Of a stretch of 11,275 nt of DNA, positions 1 through 6,641 are shown in pieces. The translations under genes and the position numbers were made by a program. The notes under the pieces were generated by a model, which searched no databases, was not told the origin of the DNA, and worked only from the letters and a program-made list of their open reading frames with translations. Origin of the DNA: Bacillota bacterium (lineage in GTDB: Bacteria; Bacillota; Sulfobacillia; Sulfobacillales; Sulfobacillaceae). Each line of letters opens with the position of its first letter. Within the stretch, counting starts at the first letter, position 1. The DNA is taken from NCBI GenBank assembly GCA_021820675.1, contig JAKADI010000019.1, forward strand, positions 1 through 11,275. Direction: 5' to 3'.

Positions 1-87
1 CAGCAAATGTCCCAACAACGAGCCAATTAATCCCCCAATCAGGACGTAAATCAGTGCAATCCATCCCGAAGCATTTCGACCGCGCAT
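1..87 (-). CDS. DUF4321 small membrane protein, N-terminal part (cut by window edge)
   Basis: The first 29 codons are visible, reading MRGRNASGWIALIYVLIGGL and then a second glycine-rich hydrophobic stretch (IGSLLGHLL). A short basic N-terminus followed by a Gly/Leu-rich transmembrane helix with a G-SLLG motif is the pattern of the DUF4321 family, small membrane proteins of unknown function in Clostridia and relatives. The start is ATG at 85-87, preceded by GAGGAG at a suitable distance. In many Clostridia this family follows valS and folC and precedes maf, radC and mreB, and the same upstream neighbours are present here. It lies 143 nt after folC on the same strand, so cotranscription is likely. 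The C-terminus lies outside the window. Family assignment rests on the short N-terminus and on synteny. Confidence 0.72.
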   Translation of the reverse strand, partial: MRGRNASGWIALIYVLIGGLIGSLLGHLL

Positions 88-230
88 GACAAACTCCTCT
101 GAATCCTCGGCAATTCATGCCGCATTGCCTGTTTCCTCGACAAAAAACTTAGGCCTTGTCCAGCATACCATTCGCGAGATGTTTACGGCAATCATGGAAA
201 AGATTCCTTGTTTGGGGAAATTCTCCTGCA

Positions 231-1484
231 TCATTTCACAAGATTTCCCACATGACTTTGATGTCGTTCCATGATATAGCTCAATAAGGCCAATGAACCG
301 GTGGTCAAAATCGCTTGGTCAGGCTCCGTCACAACGAAAGCTCTTTGGACCGCCTCCCAGGGATCACGAATAATCTCGGCGTCCGAGGCCACTTTCAACA
401 AGGGGTGTGGATCACCACCGCGTTCAGACGGGACTTCTGTCAGAATCACACGGTGCGCAGAAGGCATCAATAATCTTAACATCTCCCCCGCGGGTTTGTC
501 CGCTAAGGCACTAAAAACGACCGTCCATCGGTAATGACGGTATGGTTCAAGCTTTAAGGTGTCCACCACCCCCGCAATTCCATGAGGGTTGTGGGCTCCA
601 TCGACGATCCATAAGGGATGGCGATGAAGAATCTGGAATCGGCCTGGCCATGAAAAATGCGCCCACGCTTGAAGTACCCGCGGCCAATCTTGGATAAGGT
701 TCTGACTGGCCATCACTTCGACAGCAGCAAACGCCGTGGCCACATTGTCCTTTTGGTAGGCCCCCAATAGTGGTACGAACAGCGGTCCGGCTGGACTGTG
801 ACCCACAATGCCGTGCGCTTGGACCTCTGGAACCCATGTGGATTCCACCACAGGGACACCATCTTGTCTAGCCCGGGCGCGAATAATCTCTGCTGCACGT
901 GGATATGGCTGCCTGGCCAATACGAGTTGGGACCCCGGCTTAATAATACCGGCTTTTTCACCCGCAATCGCTTCGATGCTATGACCCAACCGGTCCATAT
1001 GATCAAAGGCTACCGGAGTAATAACCGCCAGATACGGCGAGTCGATGATATTTGTCGCATCCAAGCGGCCTCCCAAGCCCACTTCCACTACCGCGATATC
1101 CACGCGCCAATGCCGAAACGCTAAGAACGCCAATGCTGTCACTGCTTCGAAAAAAGTTGGGACATCTGGAAACTTGCGCCCCGCTTGCTCTACCGCTTCC
1201 CCAAATTGGTCCCATAGCTCTTCGGACACCGGTTGCCGATTCAACATCACGCGTTCATTAATACGGCCCATATCCGGGGAAACCGTTAAGCCAACACGAA
1301 GACCTTGCGACTCAAGAGCCGCCGCGATCAGTGCTGCGGTCGATCCCTTGCCATTAGTTCCCGCAACGTGAATAATGGGATATCCCTTCTGAGGATTTCC
1401 TAGCGCCTCCAACAAAGCCCGAATGCGTTCCAATCCCGGACGCATCCGGATTCGCTCCAATCCTTCCCACCAATTTTCCTTCAC
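231..1484 (-). CDS. folC: Folylpolyglutamate synthase / dihydrofolate synthase
   Basis: This cytoplasmic ATP-dependent ligase adds glutamate to folates and, in bifunctional members, to dihydropteroate. The product is 417 residues, normal for FolC. Visible motifs are the P-loop GTNGKGS (about 42-48), EVGLGGRLDATN (134-145), DHMDRLG followed by GEKAGIIKPG (161-184), which carries the lysine that is carbamylated in studied homologues, and DGAHNP (295-300) in the C-terminal domain. The first possible start in frame is TTG at 1499, but its next two codons are GGA GGA, a ribosome binding site placed 6 nt before GTG at 1484. I therefore chose GTG. That GTG shares the sequence GTGA with the valS stop, a 4-nt overlap typical of translational coupling. 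The usual SPH motif after the P-loop reads SPD here (residues 69-71). Whether both activities are present cannot be told from sequence. Confidence 0.95.
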   Translation of the reverse strand: MKENWWEGLERIRMRPGLERIRALLEALGNPQKGYPIIHVAGTNGKGSTAALIAAALESQGLRVGLTVSPDMGRINERVMLNRQPVSEELWDQFGEAVEQAGRKFPDVPTFFEAVTALAFLAFRHWRVDIAVVEVGLGGRLDATNIIDSPYLAVITPVAFDHMDRLGHSIEAIAGEKAGIIKPGSQLVLARQPYPRAAEIIRARARQDGVPVVESTWVPEVQAHGIVGHSPAGPLFVPLLGAYQKDNVATAFAAVEVMASQNLIQDWPRVLQAWAHFSWPGRFQILHRHPLWIVDGAHNPHGIAGVVDTLKLEPYRHYRWTVVFSALADKPAGEMLRLLMPSAHRVILTEVPSERGGDPHPLLKVASDAEIIRDPWEAVQRAFVVTEPDQAILTTGSLALLSYIMERHQSHVGNLVK

Positions 1485-4126
1485 TGCAAATCCTCCCAAC
1501 GCTCCTTAAGATGCATCACCCGAGACATCAGCTCATCACGTTGAGACATCGCCTTCATAATCACCCGTTCTGGTGCACGTAGCCGAAACTTCTCGTCACC
1601 GAGTTGCCGTTGGACGCGATCTAATTCCGCTTGGGCCTGGTCCAGGAATTTCTTAATCCGGGATGCTTCTTTTCCCAAATCAATAATGCCTTCCAATAAC
1701 AACGACAGACTTCCTCCTAAAGCCACACCGGTTACGGCATGTCGCGGCTTCTCCGTCTCGGGATTTTTTACCTGCCAGATCAGATCATTGGCTCGCAACA
1801 GCTGGCGAATCGCCGTTTCTTCTTGTTGCCAATCACCAAGAACCAACGGGGTATCCGCCACCGCAAAAAAATTGACCATTTGTCCGCGCGGCAGGTTGAC
1901 TTCCGCGCGTAAATTGCGCCCTGCGCGCACAAAACTCTGCAGACGTTCCACAATCTCCCGTGCGCGTTGGTTGCCTGCCAATGGCACCATCTTTGGCCAC
2001 GGCGCGATCATAATACTCTCCCCCTGATGGGGAATCGATTGCCATAACTCTTCGGTGACAAATGGCATAAAAGGATGAAGCAATCTCAACGACCGATCGG
2101 CAACATAAATTAGGGTTGTCAGAACCTGGGACGTTTGATCCGGATACTCTCGCATCCGAATCTTGCTTAACTCAATGTACCAATCGCAATAGTCATCCCA
2201 CAAAAAGTCATAAATGGCTCGCGCTGCTTGCCCAAATTCGAATTCATGAAGCCATTGGGTCATCGCTTGGATAGTATCATTAAGTTGGCTCAAAATCCAT
2301 AAATCCTCTATATGAGGAGGGTTATCCGTGTCCAGGAGAGGCGGCATCACAAAATTCTCGGGTAGGTTCATCCGAACATAGCGGATGGCGTTATAGATCT
2401 TATTGGCAAAGTGACTGGCCGCTTGAACGCGTTCATCGCTGTAACGTTGGTCGTTCCCCGGAGCTGAGCTCAACACCAACGCCATCCGCAAGGCATCAGC
2501 CCCATAACGCTCGATCACTTCCATCGGATCGACTCCGTTGCCTAGGGATTTACTCATCTTGCGTCCTTGGCTATCACGCACCAATCCGTGCAGTAACACT
2601 GTGGCGAAAGGCTTTTGACCCGTAAAATGGATTCCTTGCATAATCATGCGTGACACCCAGAAAAAAATGATGTCGTAGGCTGTGGATAACACCGACGTGG
2701 GGTAGAAGGTCTCGAACTCCACACTTCGGTCCGGCCAACCTAATGTGGAAAACGGCCATAACGCGGACGAAAACCACGTGTCCAGCACATCCTCATCTTG
2801 ATGCACGGGCCCTTCACATCTGTCGCAGTGTTCCGGAGCTTGCCGGGACACCATGACATGTCCACACAAATCACAATAGTAGGCGGGAATCCGGTGTCCC
2901 CACCAAATTTGTCTGGATATACACCAATCCCGGATATTTTCCATCCAGTTCGTGTAGATTTTCTCAAACCGCTCGGGTACAAATTTGATTTCTCCCATCC
3001 GCACGGCATTTAGCGCCGGTTCGGCCAAAGGCTTGGTTTTGACAAACCATTGCAAGGACAGTAACGGTTCAATCACCGTGCCGCATTTTTCACAGTGCCC
3101 CACAGAGTGGACCAAATCTTCCTGCTTCTCGATGATTCCCAACGCGTCAAGATCCTGCAGCACACGCCGGCGGGCCTCAATGCGATCCAAACCGCGGTAA
3201 TCACCGGCACCTTCAGTCATAATCCCGTCCTCACCAATCACCGCGATTTGCAGCAACTGATGGCGTTCCCCCATCTGAAAATCATTCGGATCATGAGCAG
3301 GTGTCACTTTCACCGCGCCCGTGCCGTATTTGGGGTCAACATATGTATCCGCAATTACCGGAACCACACGATTGGCCAACGGCACCCGAACCCGGTGTCC
3401 CACCAAATGCCCCCAGCGGGCATCATCGGGATGTACGGCAATAGCGGTGTCTCCGAGCAGTGTTTCCGGGCGGGTCGTGGCTACCACAATATCTCCCGGA
3501 TCATCCATCAAGGCATAGCGAATGTACGTTAATGTGGCATTTTCGTCCTCATGTTCCACTTCGATGTCCGACAACGCGGTGCGACAGGACACGCACCAAT
3601 TCGTGATGTAATTGCCTCGGTAAATGAGTCCGTCGTCATAAAGGCGGACAAACACTTCCGTGACCGCTTTGGACAGTCCTTCATCCATAGTAAACCGCAA
3701 TTGGTCCCAGTCGACCGAGGCCCCCAACTTCTCGACTTGGCGCAGGATTTCTCCTCCATATTTTTCTTTCCATTGCCAGATCTCCCTAACAAAGGCTTCA
3801 CGTCCAATGGCACGCCTATCCACTTTTTGGCTACGCAAAAGTTCTTCAACCTTCATCTGGGTATGAATCCCGGCGTGATCTGTGCCCGGTACCCACAAGG
3901 TATTGTCTCCTAACATGCGATGGAAGCGGATCAAGATGTCTTGCCAGGTGCTGTTAAGAGCATGGCCCACATGCAAAATCCCTGTTACGTTTGGCGGTGG
4001 CATCACAATGCTGAAGGCCGCGGCGTTAGTCTTCATATTGGGCTTAAAATACCCTTGTTGTTTCCAAAAGGTGTACCACCTGTTTTCGACTTCATGCGGC
4101 GAATATTGAGCTCCCAGCTCATCCAT
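1481..4126 (-). CDS. valS: Valyl-tRNA synthetase
   Basis: ValS is a class I aminoacyl-tRNA synthetase that charges tRNA-Val and edits threonine mischarging. The 881-residue product has the family's usual length and order. It has PPPNVTG followed by HVGH (the HIGH signature, 43-55), GTDHAGI (81-87), an editing CP1 domain with TTRPETLLGD (217-226), Cys pairs of likely metal-binding type (CEKC at 345-348, CDLC at 418-421, CDRC at 434-437), the WWGHRIPAYYC block (408-418), KMSKS (523-527), an anticodon-binding helical domain, and a C-terminal coiled-coil arm rich in Glu, Arg and Gln. The open frame continues upstream to 4279, but that part runs through the T-box terminator. ATG 4126 is preceded by AAGGAGG with 8-nt spacing and gives the standard N-terminus MDELGAQYSP. 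It is controlled by the T-box leader just upstream and coupled to folC by a GTGA overlap. Confidence 0.97.
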   Translation of the reverse strand: MDELGAQYSPHEVENRWYTFWKQQGYFKPNMKTNAAAFSIVMPPPNVTGILHVGHALNSTWQDILIRFHRMLGDNTLWVPGTDHAGIHTQMKVEELLRSQKVDRRAIGREAFVREIWQWKEKYGGEILRQVEKLGASVDWDQLRFTMDEGLSKAVTEVFVRLYDDGLIYRGNYITNWCVSCRTALSDIEVEHEDENATLTYIRYALMDDPGDIVVATTRPETLLGDTAIAVHPDDARWGHLVGHRVRVPLANRVVPVIADTYVDPKYGTGAVKVTPAHDPNDFQMGERHQLLQIAVIGEDGIMTEGAGDYRGLDRIEARRRVLQDLDALGIIEKQEDLVHSVGHCEKCGTVIEPLLSLQWFVKTKPLAEPALNAVRMGEIKFVPERFEKIYTNWMENIRDWCISRQIWWGHRIPAYYCDLCGHVMVSRQAPEHCDRCEGPVHQDEDVLDTWFSSALWPFSTLGWPDRSVEFETFYPTSVLSTAYDIIFFWVSRMIMQGIHFTGQKPFATVLLHGLVRDSQGRKMSKSLGNGVDPMEVIERYGADALRMALVLSSAPGNDQRYSDERVQAASHFANKIYNAIRYVRMNLPENFVMPPLLDTDNPPHIEDLWILSQLNDTIQAMTQWLHEFEFGQAARAIYDFLWDDYCDWYIELSKIRMREYPDQTSQVLTTLIYVADRSLRLLHPFMPFVTEELWQSIPHQGESIMIAPWPKMVPLAGNQRAREIVERLQSFVRAGRNLRAEVNLPRGQMVNFFAVADTPLVLGDWQQEETAIRQLLRANDLIWQVKNPETEKPRHAVTGVALGGSLSLLLEGIIDLGKEASRIKKFLDQAQAELDRVQRQLGDEKFRLRAPERVIMKAMSQRDELMSRVMHLKERWEDLQ
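1491..1496 (-). promoter_or_regulatory. folC ribosome binding site (decides the start)
   Basis: GGAGGA on the minus strand lies 6 nt upstream of GTG 1484, inside the end of valS. It rules out the longer TTG start at 1499, whose own coding sequence would contain this site. Confidence 0.8.
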
Positions 4127-4134
4127 GGAGCGTT

Positions 4135-4142
4135 CCTCCTTC
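4135..4142 (-). promoter_or_regulatory. valS ribosome binding site (decides the start)
   Basis: The minus strand reads GAAGGAGG, with the AGGAGG core at 4135-4140, 8 nt before ATG 4126. It lies downstream of the T-box terminator, as expected for the real valS start, and excludes the upstream in-frame start at 4279. Confidence 0.85.
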
Positions 4143-4228
4143 TTGAGATACTGCTTGCTATGTTCAACCACCGGAACAGGTGAACGTAGATCTAAATAGT
4201 GTTCAAAAATTTCTGTTGAAATAATATC

Positions 4229-4268
4229 AAAGAGACTCTTTTTCGCTAAGGGCGAAAAGAGTCTCTTT
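4229..4268 (-). terminator. T-box regulated intrinsic terminator
   Basis: The minus-strand arm AAAGAGACTCTTTTCGC (4252-4268) pairs with GCGAAAAAGAGTCTCTTT (4229-4246), with one bulged A and the 5-nt loop CCTTA. The 3' arm ends in a U-rich stretch followed by GATATTATTTC. The loop CCTTA is the same segment needed for helix A1 of the antiterminator, and the 5' arm contains the helix A2 bases, so the two folds exclude each other. Confidence 0.9.
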
Positions 4269-4452
4269 CGCGGTACCACCTTAATTCGCCCTGGATAGGG
4301 CCTCAGCTTGCGATAACGGGCAAAACCGTTTTAGATGTCCGCTTCTTGGGTTCTCTAAAACACCTCGGGGTCCACCCGCAAGTCATTACGCACGAAGATT
4401 TCACCAACCCACTTCGCTCTCTAAGCGTTTGTGTCCCGCTTCTTCCCGTCAT
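4229..4452 (-). promoter_or_regulatory. T-box riboswitch leader of valS
   Basis: This is a tRNA-sensing leader that allows valS transcription when uncharged tRNA-Val builds up. The 14-nt T-box AAGGTGGTACCGCG lies at 4269-4282 (minus). The antiterminator can be drawn exactly: UAAGG (4279-4283) pairs with CCUUA (4247-4251), the bulge is UGGUACC (4272-4278), and GCG plus A-rich bases (from 4271) pairs with the UUUUCGC arm (4252-4258). UGGU would pair with an ACCA tRNA end, so discriminator A, as in tRNA-Val. A Stem III hairpin AACGG/CCGTT is at 4315-4330. The Stem I apical part has the conserved AGAGAG followed by a CGAAG/CTTCG helix and GGTTGGTG. The 5' end (about 4452) is inferred from a weak promoter. 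The specifier codon is not firmly placed; a GUG (Val) at 4373-4375 close to the likely loop is one candidate. Confidence 0.93.
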
Positions 4453-4458
4453 CGGTAG

Positions 4459-4486
4459 ACAGTATGATGAGATTAGCCTTCAACAA
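4459..4486 (-). promoter_or_regulatory. Possible weak valS promoter at the groES 3' end
   Basis: TTGTTG (4481-4486) and TACTGT (4459-4464) are separated by 16 nt and straddle the groES stop codon. Initiation about 7 nt downstream, near 4452, would place the transcript start right at the base of the T-box leader. The -10 match is poor, so readthrough from the strong groES promoter is an equally good source of transcript; no terminator lies between groES and the T-box. Confidence 0.35.
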
Positions 4487-4739
4487 CAGCCAGAATATCG
4501 TCAGTCGATAAGATGAGGTGTTCCTCATTGCTAATCTTAATTTCTGTGCCGGCAAACTTGGCAAACAAAACACGCTGGCCTTCTTTGACCTTAATGTCCT
4601 CACCATCGCCGACTGCAACGATAAGACCGGTCTGGGGTTTGTCTTTGGCAGTATCGGGTATGTAAATACCACTTTGGGTCCGTTCTTGTTCTTCCACCAG
4701 TTTTACCAGAACGCGGTCTCCTAACGGCTTGACCTGCAT
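4473..4739 (-). CDS. groES: Short GroES co-chaperonin (10 kDa), no groEL beside it
   Basis: GroES forms the seven-membered lid of the GroEL folding chamber in the cytoplasm. The 88-residue product has the family signature near its start (KPLGDRVLVK), a mobile loop with the GroEL-contacting tripeptide IYI (25-27, usually IVL) in SGIYIPDTAKDKPQ, then VLFAKFAGTEIKI and the C-terminal strand DDILAVVEG. The roof beta-hairpin between VAVG and the VKEG strand is reduced to a few residues (GDGEDIK, about 44-50), so the protein is about nine residues shorter than usual. Shorter roofs occur in some lineages. The start is ATG 4739, with AAGGGGG 9 nt upstream (4749-4755); an upstream in-frame start at 4799 would overlap the promoter and was rejected. 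No groEL follows; the next gene is valS. No CIRCE operator is visible upstream. Confidence 0.93.
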   Translation of the reverse strand: MQVKPLGDRVLVKLVEEQERTQSGIYIPDTAKDKPQTGLIVAVGDGEDIKVKEGQRVLFAKFAGTEIKISNEEHLILSTDDILAVVEG

Positions 4740-4797
4740 TGGAAATATCCCCCTTGGATGGTGTTTCTTATGCTCCACAAATATCGTGGCATCTAAC

Positions 4798-4825
4798 ATT
4801 ATATCGTACAGCCTAAGGGTGTCAA
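4798..4825 (-). promoter_or_regulatory. Strong sigma-A promoter of groES
   Basis: The minus strand carries a perfect -35 TTGACA (4820-4825) and a perfect -10 TATAAT (4798-4803) with a 16-nt spacer. The predicted start near 4791 leaves a leader of about 50 nt before ATG 4739. The 9-bp CIRCE inverted repeat bound by HrcA is absent here, so regulation by HrcA is not indicated. Confidence 0.82.
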
Positions 4826-5013
4826 TGAATCTCCCGTGGACTGATCCCCTCCATTTTTACAAACGCCGTGTCCGGCCATGAACTCCCCCAGCCCTGAACA
4901 GGACCGTGATTATTCGGTAGAAGAAGTGAATCCCCGTTGTCACTCCCCGTGGTCTCAAACCTGTCCGCTTGGCATAGTGTGGATTGATATCCATAACCGA
5001 GGAGGAAAATGGG

Positions 5014-5913
5014 ATGAAAAATCCCTTGAAATGGATTCTGCCGTGGCTTGCCGCTGCAACGTTAACCGCATGTGGAACGCCATCGCAAAAATCTGCACAA
5101 CCGCCATGGCCAACTGTTAAGGTTTCGGTCAACACAGACTCGTCTCTCTTAACACTGCCAATACAGATTGCTCAAAATCTCAATTTTTTCTCCCGGGAGC
5201 ATATTCGCGTCGAAATCGTCCAGAATTCTGTGGCCAGCCTTTATGTGTCCCATAGCCCTAAAGTTTGGCCTCTCTTAGGAAATTTAGCAAGTAAGCCGGA
5301 CTTGTTTTTGATAGCTCCCGCCCCGGATCCGCATTTTCGTCTGAAAGCCTTGAACCATCTACCCCTGTGCTTTGCCGCCAATCTCAAATCTGACGATCCG
5401 TTGATTCGTAGTATCATGGCTTTGAACCAAACCCATCCGTATCTTGAGGCGTTGTCGTTTGGGCAGATCGAAAATTTGTGGAAAAAACGTCAATTGCCGT
5501 GGGCCATCGTGGACCTGAGTCAATACCTCCGTCTGGATCAGCAAGGTCCCCACTCTGTCATTTTGAACTGGTTAGGCGCTTCGACCGGTCAGATTCCTAT
5601 GGTCATCATTGCTGGCCGCAGCCCCAACACCGTGGAATTTCTTCGAGCCTTGAACCTCGCCTTGTGGTACATCCACACTTCGTCCCCCACGACCATCGCC
5701 CATGTCCTCAACTCCACCCGTCAAAAGTTTTGGCGACAGCAAATCGTGATGGGACTGCACTATGATGTGTGGCCGCCGACCACCTATATTTCTCCCCAAG
5801 AATATAACCGGGGCCGTGCCTTGTACGGTCTAATTAGCCAAGAAACCTGGCCCCCATATTATTCCGGCGTAGATGCTCAGTTATCCCGTCAAGCTTTCAG
5901 CTCAGCATACTGA
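5014..5913 (+). CDS. Substrate-binding lipoprotein, NMT1/SsuA (THI5-like) type, orphan
   Basis: A 299-residue exported lipoprotein. It has a signal peptide with basic start MKNPLKW, a hydrophobic core and the lipobox LTAC (17-20), so Cys20 should carry the lipid. A short Ser/Pro/Gln linker follows. The mature domain starts with a beta strand (TVKVSVNTD) and the segment LPIQIAQNLNFF, matching the beginning of periplasmic binding domains for nitrate, sulfonate or thiamine-precursor transporters (P-x-x-I-A-x-x-x-x-F-F). The C-terminal half has the usual helix region (TVEFLRALNLALWYI followed by a post-helix Ser/Pro turn). The start is ATG 5014 with GAGGAGG 8 nt upstream; ATG 4984 lacks such a site. 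No permease or ATPase gene is nearby, so the ligand is unknown. The 3' end overlaps the opposing acetyltransferase by 25 nt. Similarity is by pattern only and divergence looks high. Confidence 0.75.
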   Translation: MKNPLKWILPWLAAATLTACGTPSQKSAQPPWPTVKVSVNTDSSLLTLPIQIAQNLNFFSREHIRVEIVQNSVASLYVSHSPKVWPLLGNLASKPDLFLIAPAPDPHFRLKALNHLPLCFAANLKSDDPLIRSIMALNQTHPYLEALSFGQIENLWKKRQLPWAIVDLSQYLRLDQQGPHSVILNWLGASTGQIPMVIIAGRSPNTVEFLRALNLALWYIHTSSPTTIAHVLNSTRQKFWRQQIVMGLHYDVWPPTTYISPQEYNRGRALYGLISQETWPPYYSGVDAQLSRQAFSSAY

Positions 5914-6425
5914 TAGGCGCGGGACTCCATTAAAATTAAACTGGTTCGGCCTGTAAGATGCCCTGTCGCCGACAGCATCGCAACTTTTCTAAATCCAACC
6001 TTTTCATAAACCCTAATGGCACGATAATTATCACGGTTCACCCGTAAATAAATTCGATTGAGCCCATAATGTACGTACGCAACCTCTAATACTTCCCGAA
6101 TAGCCCCTGAGCCATAGCCTCGATTCCAATAGCGTTTATCACCGATAGAAACGCGCAGTTCCGCCTCGCCGTTACGCCAGGTAATATGCTCCAATTCGAT
6201 GTCCCCAATCAACTGGCCGTCTTCCGTTTGAATCGCAAAGCCCAGGCGAGCGGGACTGCTCATAAGATCATGCCACCAGGCCACATGGAGTGAATTAGTC
6301 CGTTCAAATTTTTTTCCACTTAACTGCGTAATCTCGTTATCTTCATCCCATTCGAGTAATGATGCCAAGTCATCGTCTCGCAACTTTCGGATATAGCGAT
6401 ACGGCTCTTCTAAATCCAAAACCAT
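5889..6425 (-). CDS. GNAT-family N-acetyltransferase (RimJ/RimL-like)
   Basis: The product of 178 residues has the length and layout of an Acetyltransf_3/RimJ-RimL type GNAT enzyme, which moves an acetyl group from acetyl-CoA to an amine. Visible features are the N-terminal YIRKLRDDDL (strand 1 and helix 1), GFAIQTEDGQLIGDIEL (strands 2-3), AELRVSIGDKRYWNRGYGSGA, whose RGYGSGA (102-108) is the pyrophosphate-binding R-G-x-G-x-G/A motif A, and NRDNYRAIRVYEKVGF (130-145), the motif B asparagine-to-GF block. ATG 6425 is chosen because AGGTGA lies 8 nt upstream; the in-frame GTG at 6437 has no good site. The substrate is unknown; polyamine, antibiotic and ribosomal-protein acetylation are all possible. 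The gene is single, between oppositely oriented neighbours, and has a structured leader. Confidence 0.9.
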   Translation of the reverse strand: MVLDLEEPYRYIRKLRDDDLASLLEWDEDNEITQLSGKKFERTNSLHVAWWHDLMSSPARLGFAIQTEDGQLIGDIELEHITWRNGEAELRVSIGDKRYWNRGYGSGAIREVLEVAYVHYGLNRIYLRVNRDNYRAIRVYEKVGFRKVAMLSATGHLTGRTSLILMESRAYQYAELKA

Positions 6426-6447
6426 AGATATCTTCACCTCGTCTCAA

Positions 6448-6500
6448 TCTCACTTTTTAATTCGACAGGAGAACGCTCGTCTCCTGTTTCACGAGTGAGA
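6448..6500 (-). repeat. Nested inverted repeat in the acetyltransferase leader
   Basis: The inner perfect 8-bp stem is ACAGGAGA (6465-6472) with TCTCCTGT (6480-6487) and a 7-nt loop. The outer perfect 7-bp stem is TCTCACT (6448-6454) with AGTGAGA (6494-6500). On the minus strand the structure would end about 14 nt before the ribosome binding site of the GNAT gene. There is no U-run after the hairpin on either strand, so it does not look like a plain terminator. It may be an operator or a leader RNA fold; which one cannot be told. Confidence 0.6.
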
Positions 6501-6553
6501 CTCGGGGGACTTTCTTCTGGTAAGCTTGGGAATATCGACCTCCCGTCCTCGCT

Positions 6554-6559
6554 ATCATA
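6554..6559 (-). promoter_or_regulatory. Possible -10 element of the acetyltransferase gene
   Basis: TATGAT on the minus strand differs from TATAAT at one base. No convincing -35 stands at 16-18 nt. If used, the leader would be about 120 nt and would include the nested inverted repeat. It lies back to back with the promoter of the plus-strand DsrE-like gene. Confidence 0.3.
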
Positions 6560-6596
6560 ATCGCCACAAGGCAATAATGTGCAAACTTCCAACATT

Positions 6597-6605
6597 TGGT
6601 ATAAT
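6597..6605 (+). promoter_or_regulatory. Extended -10 promoter of the DsrE-like/phosphatase pair
   Basis: The sequence TGGTATAAT is a full extended -10 (TGnTATAAT). No good -35 is present, as is common for extended -10 promoters. Initiation near 6612 gives a leader of about 30 nt to TTG 6642. Confidence 0.7.
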
Positions 6606-6641
6606 TGAGTCAGGCTGAGTAGTCCCTTGGAGGGAAGACTG

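Noticed and set aside
109..129. GGCAAT/ATTGCC inverted repeat before the DUF4321 gene.
   Set aside because: Only 6 bp with a 9-nt loop and no U-run; chance occurrence is likely.
115..193. A 26-codon minus-strand frame (MIAVNISRMV...) between folC and the DUF4321 gene, with AAGGA upstream.
   Set aside because: The composition and length give no family signal, and the gap can be ordinary intergenic sequence. No support without conservation data.
4780..4800. CCAC...GTGG partial dyad downstream of the groES promoter as a CIRCE-like operator.
   Set aside because: It does not match TTAGCACTC-N9-GAGTGCTAA, and the arms are only 4 bp.
4978..5006. TTGGCA-17-CATAAC as a promoter for the lipoprotein gene.
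   Set aside because: Initiation would fall inside or after the ribosome binding site (GAGGAGG). No better promoter was found in 4860-5000.
4878..5120. Plus-strand 80-residue open frame overlapping the start of the lipoprotein gene.
   Set aside because: No ribosome binding site, and it overlaps a well supported gene with a signal peptide in another frame.
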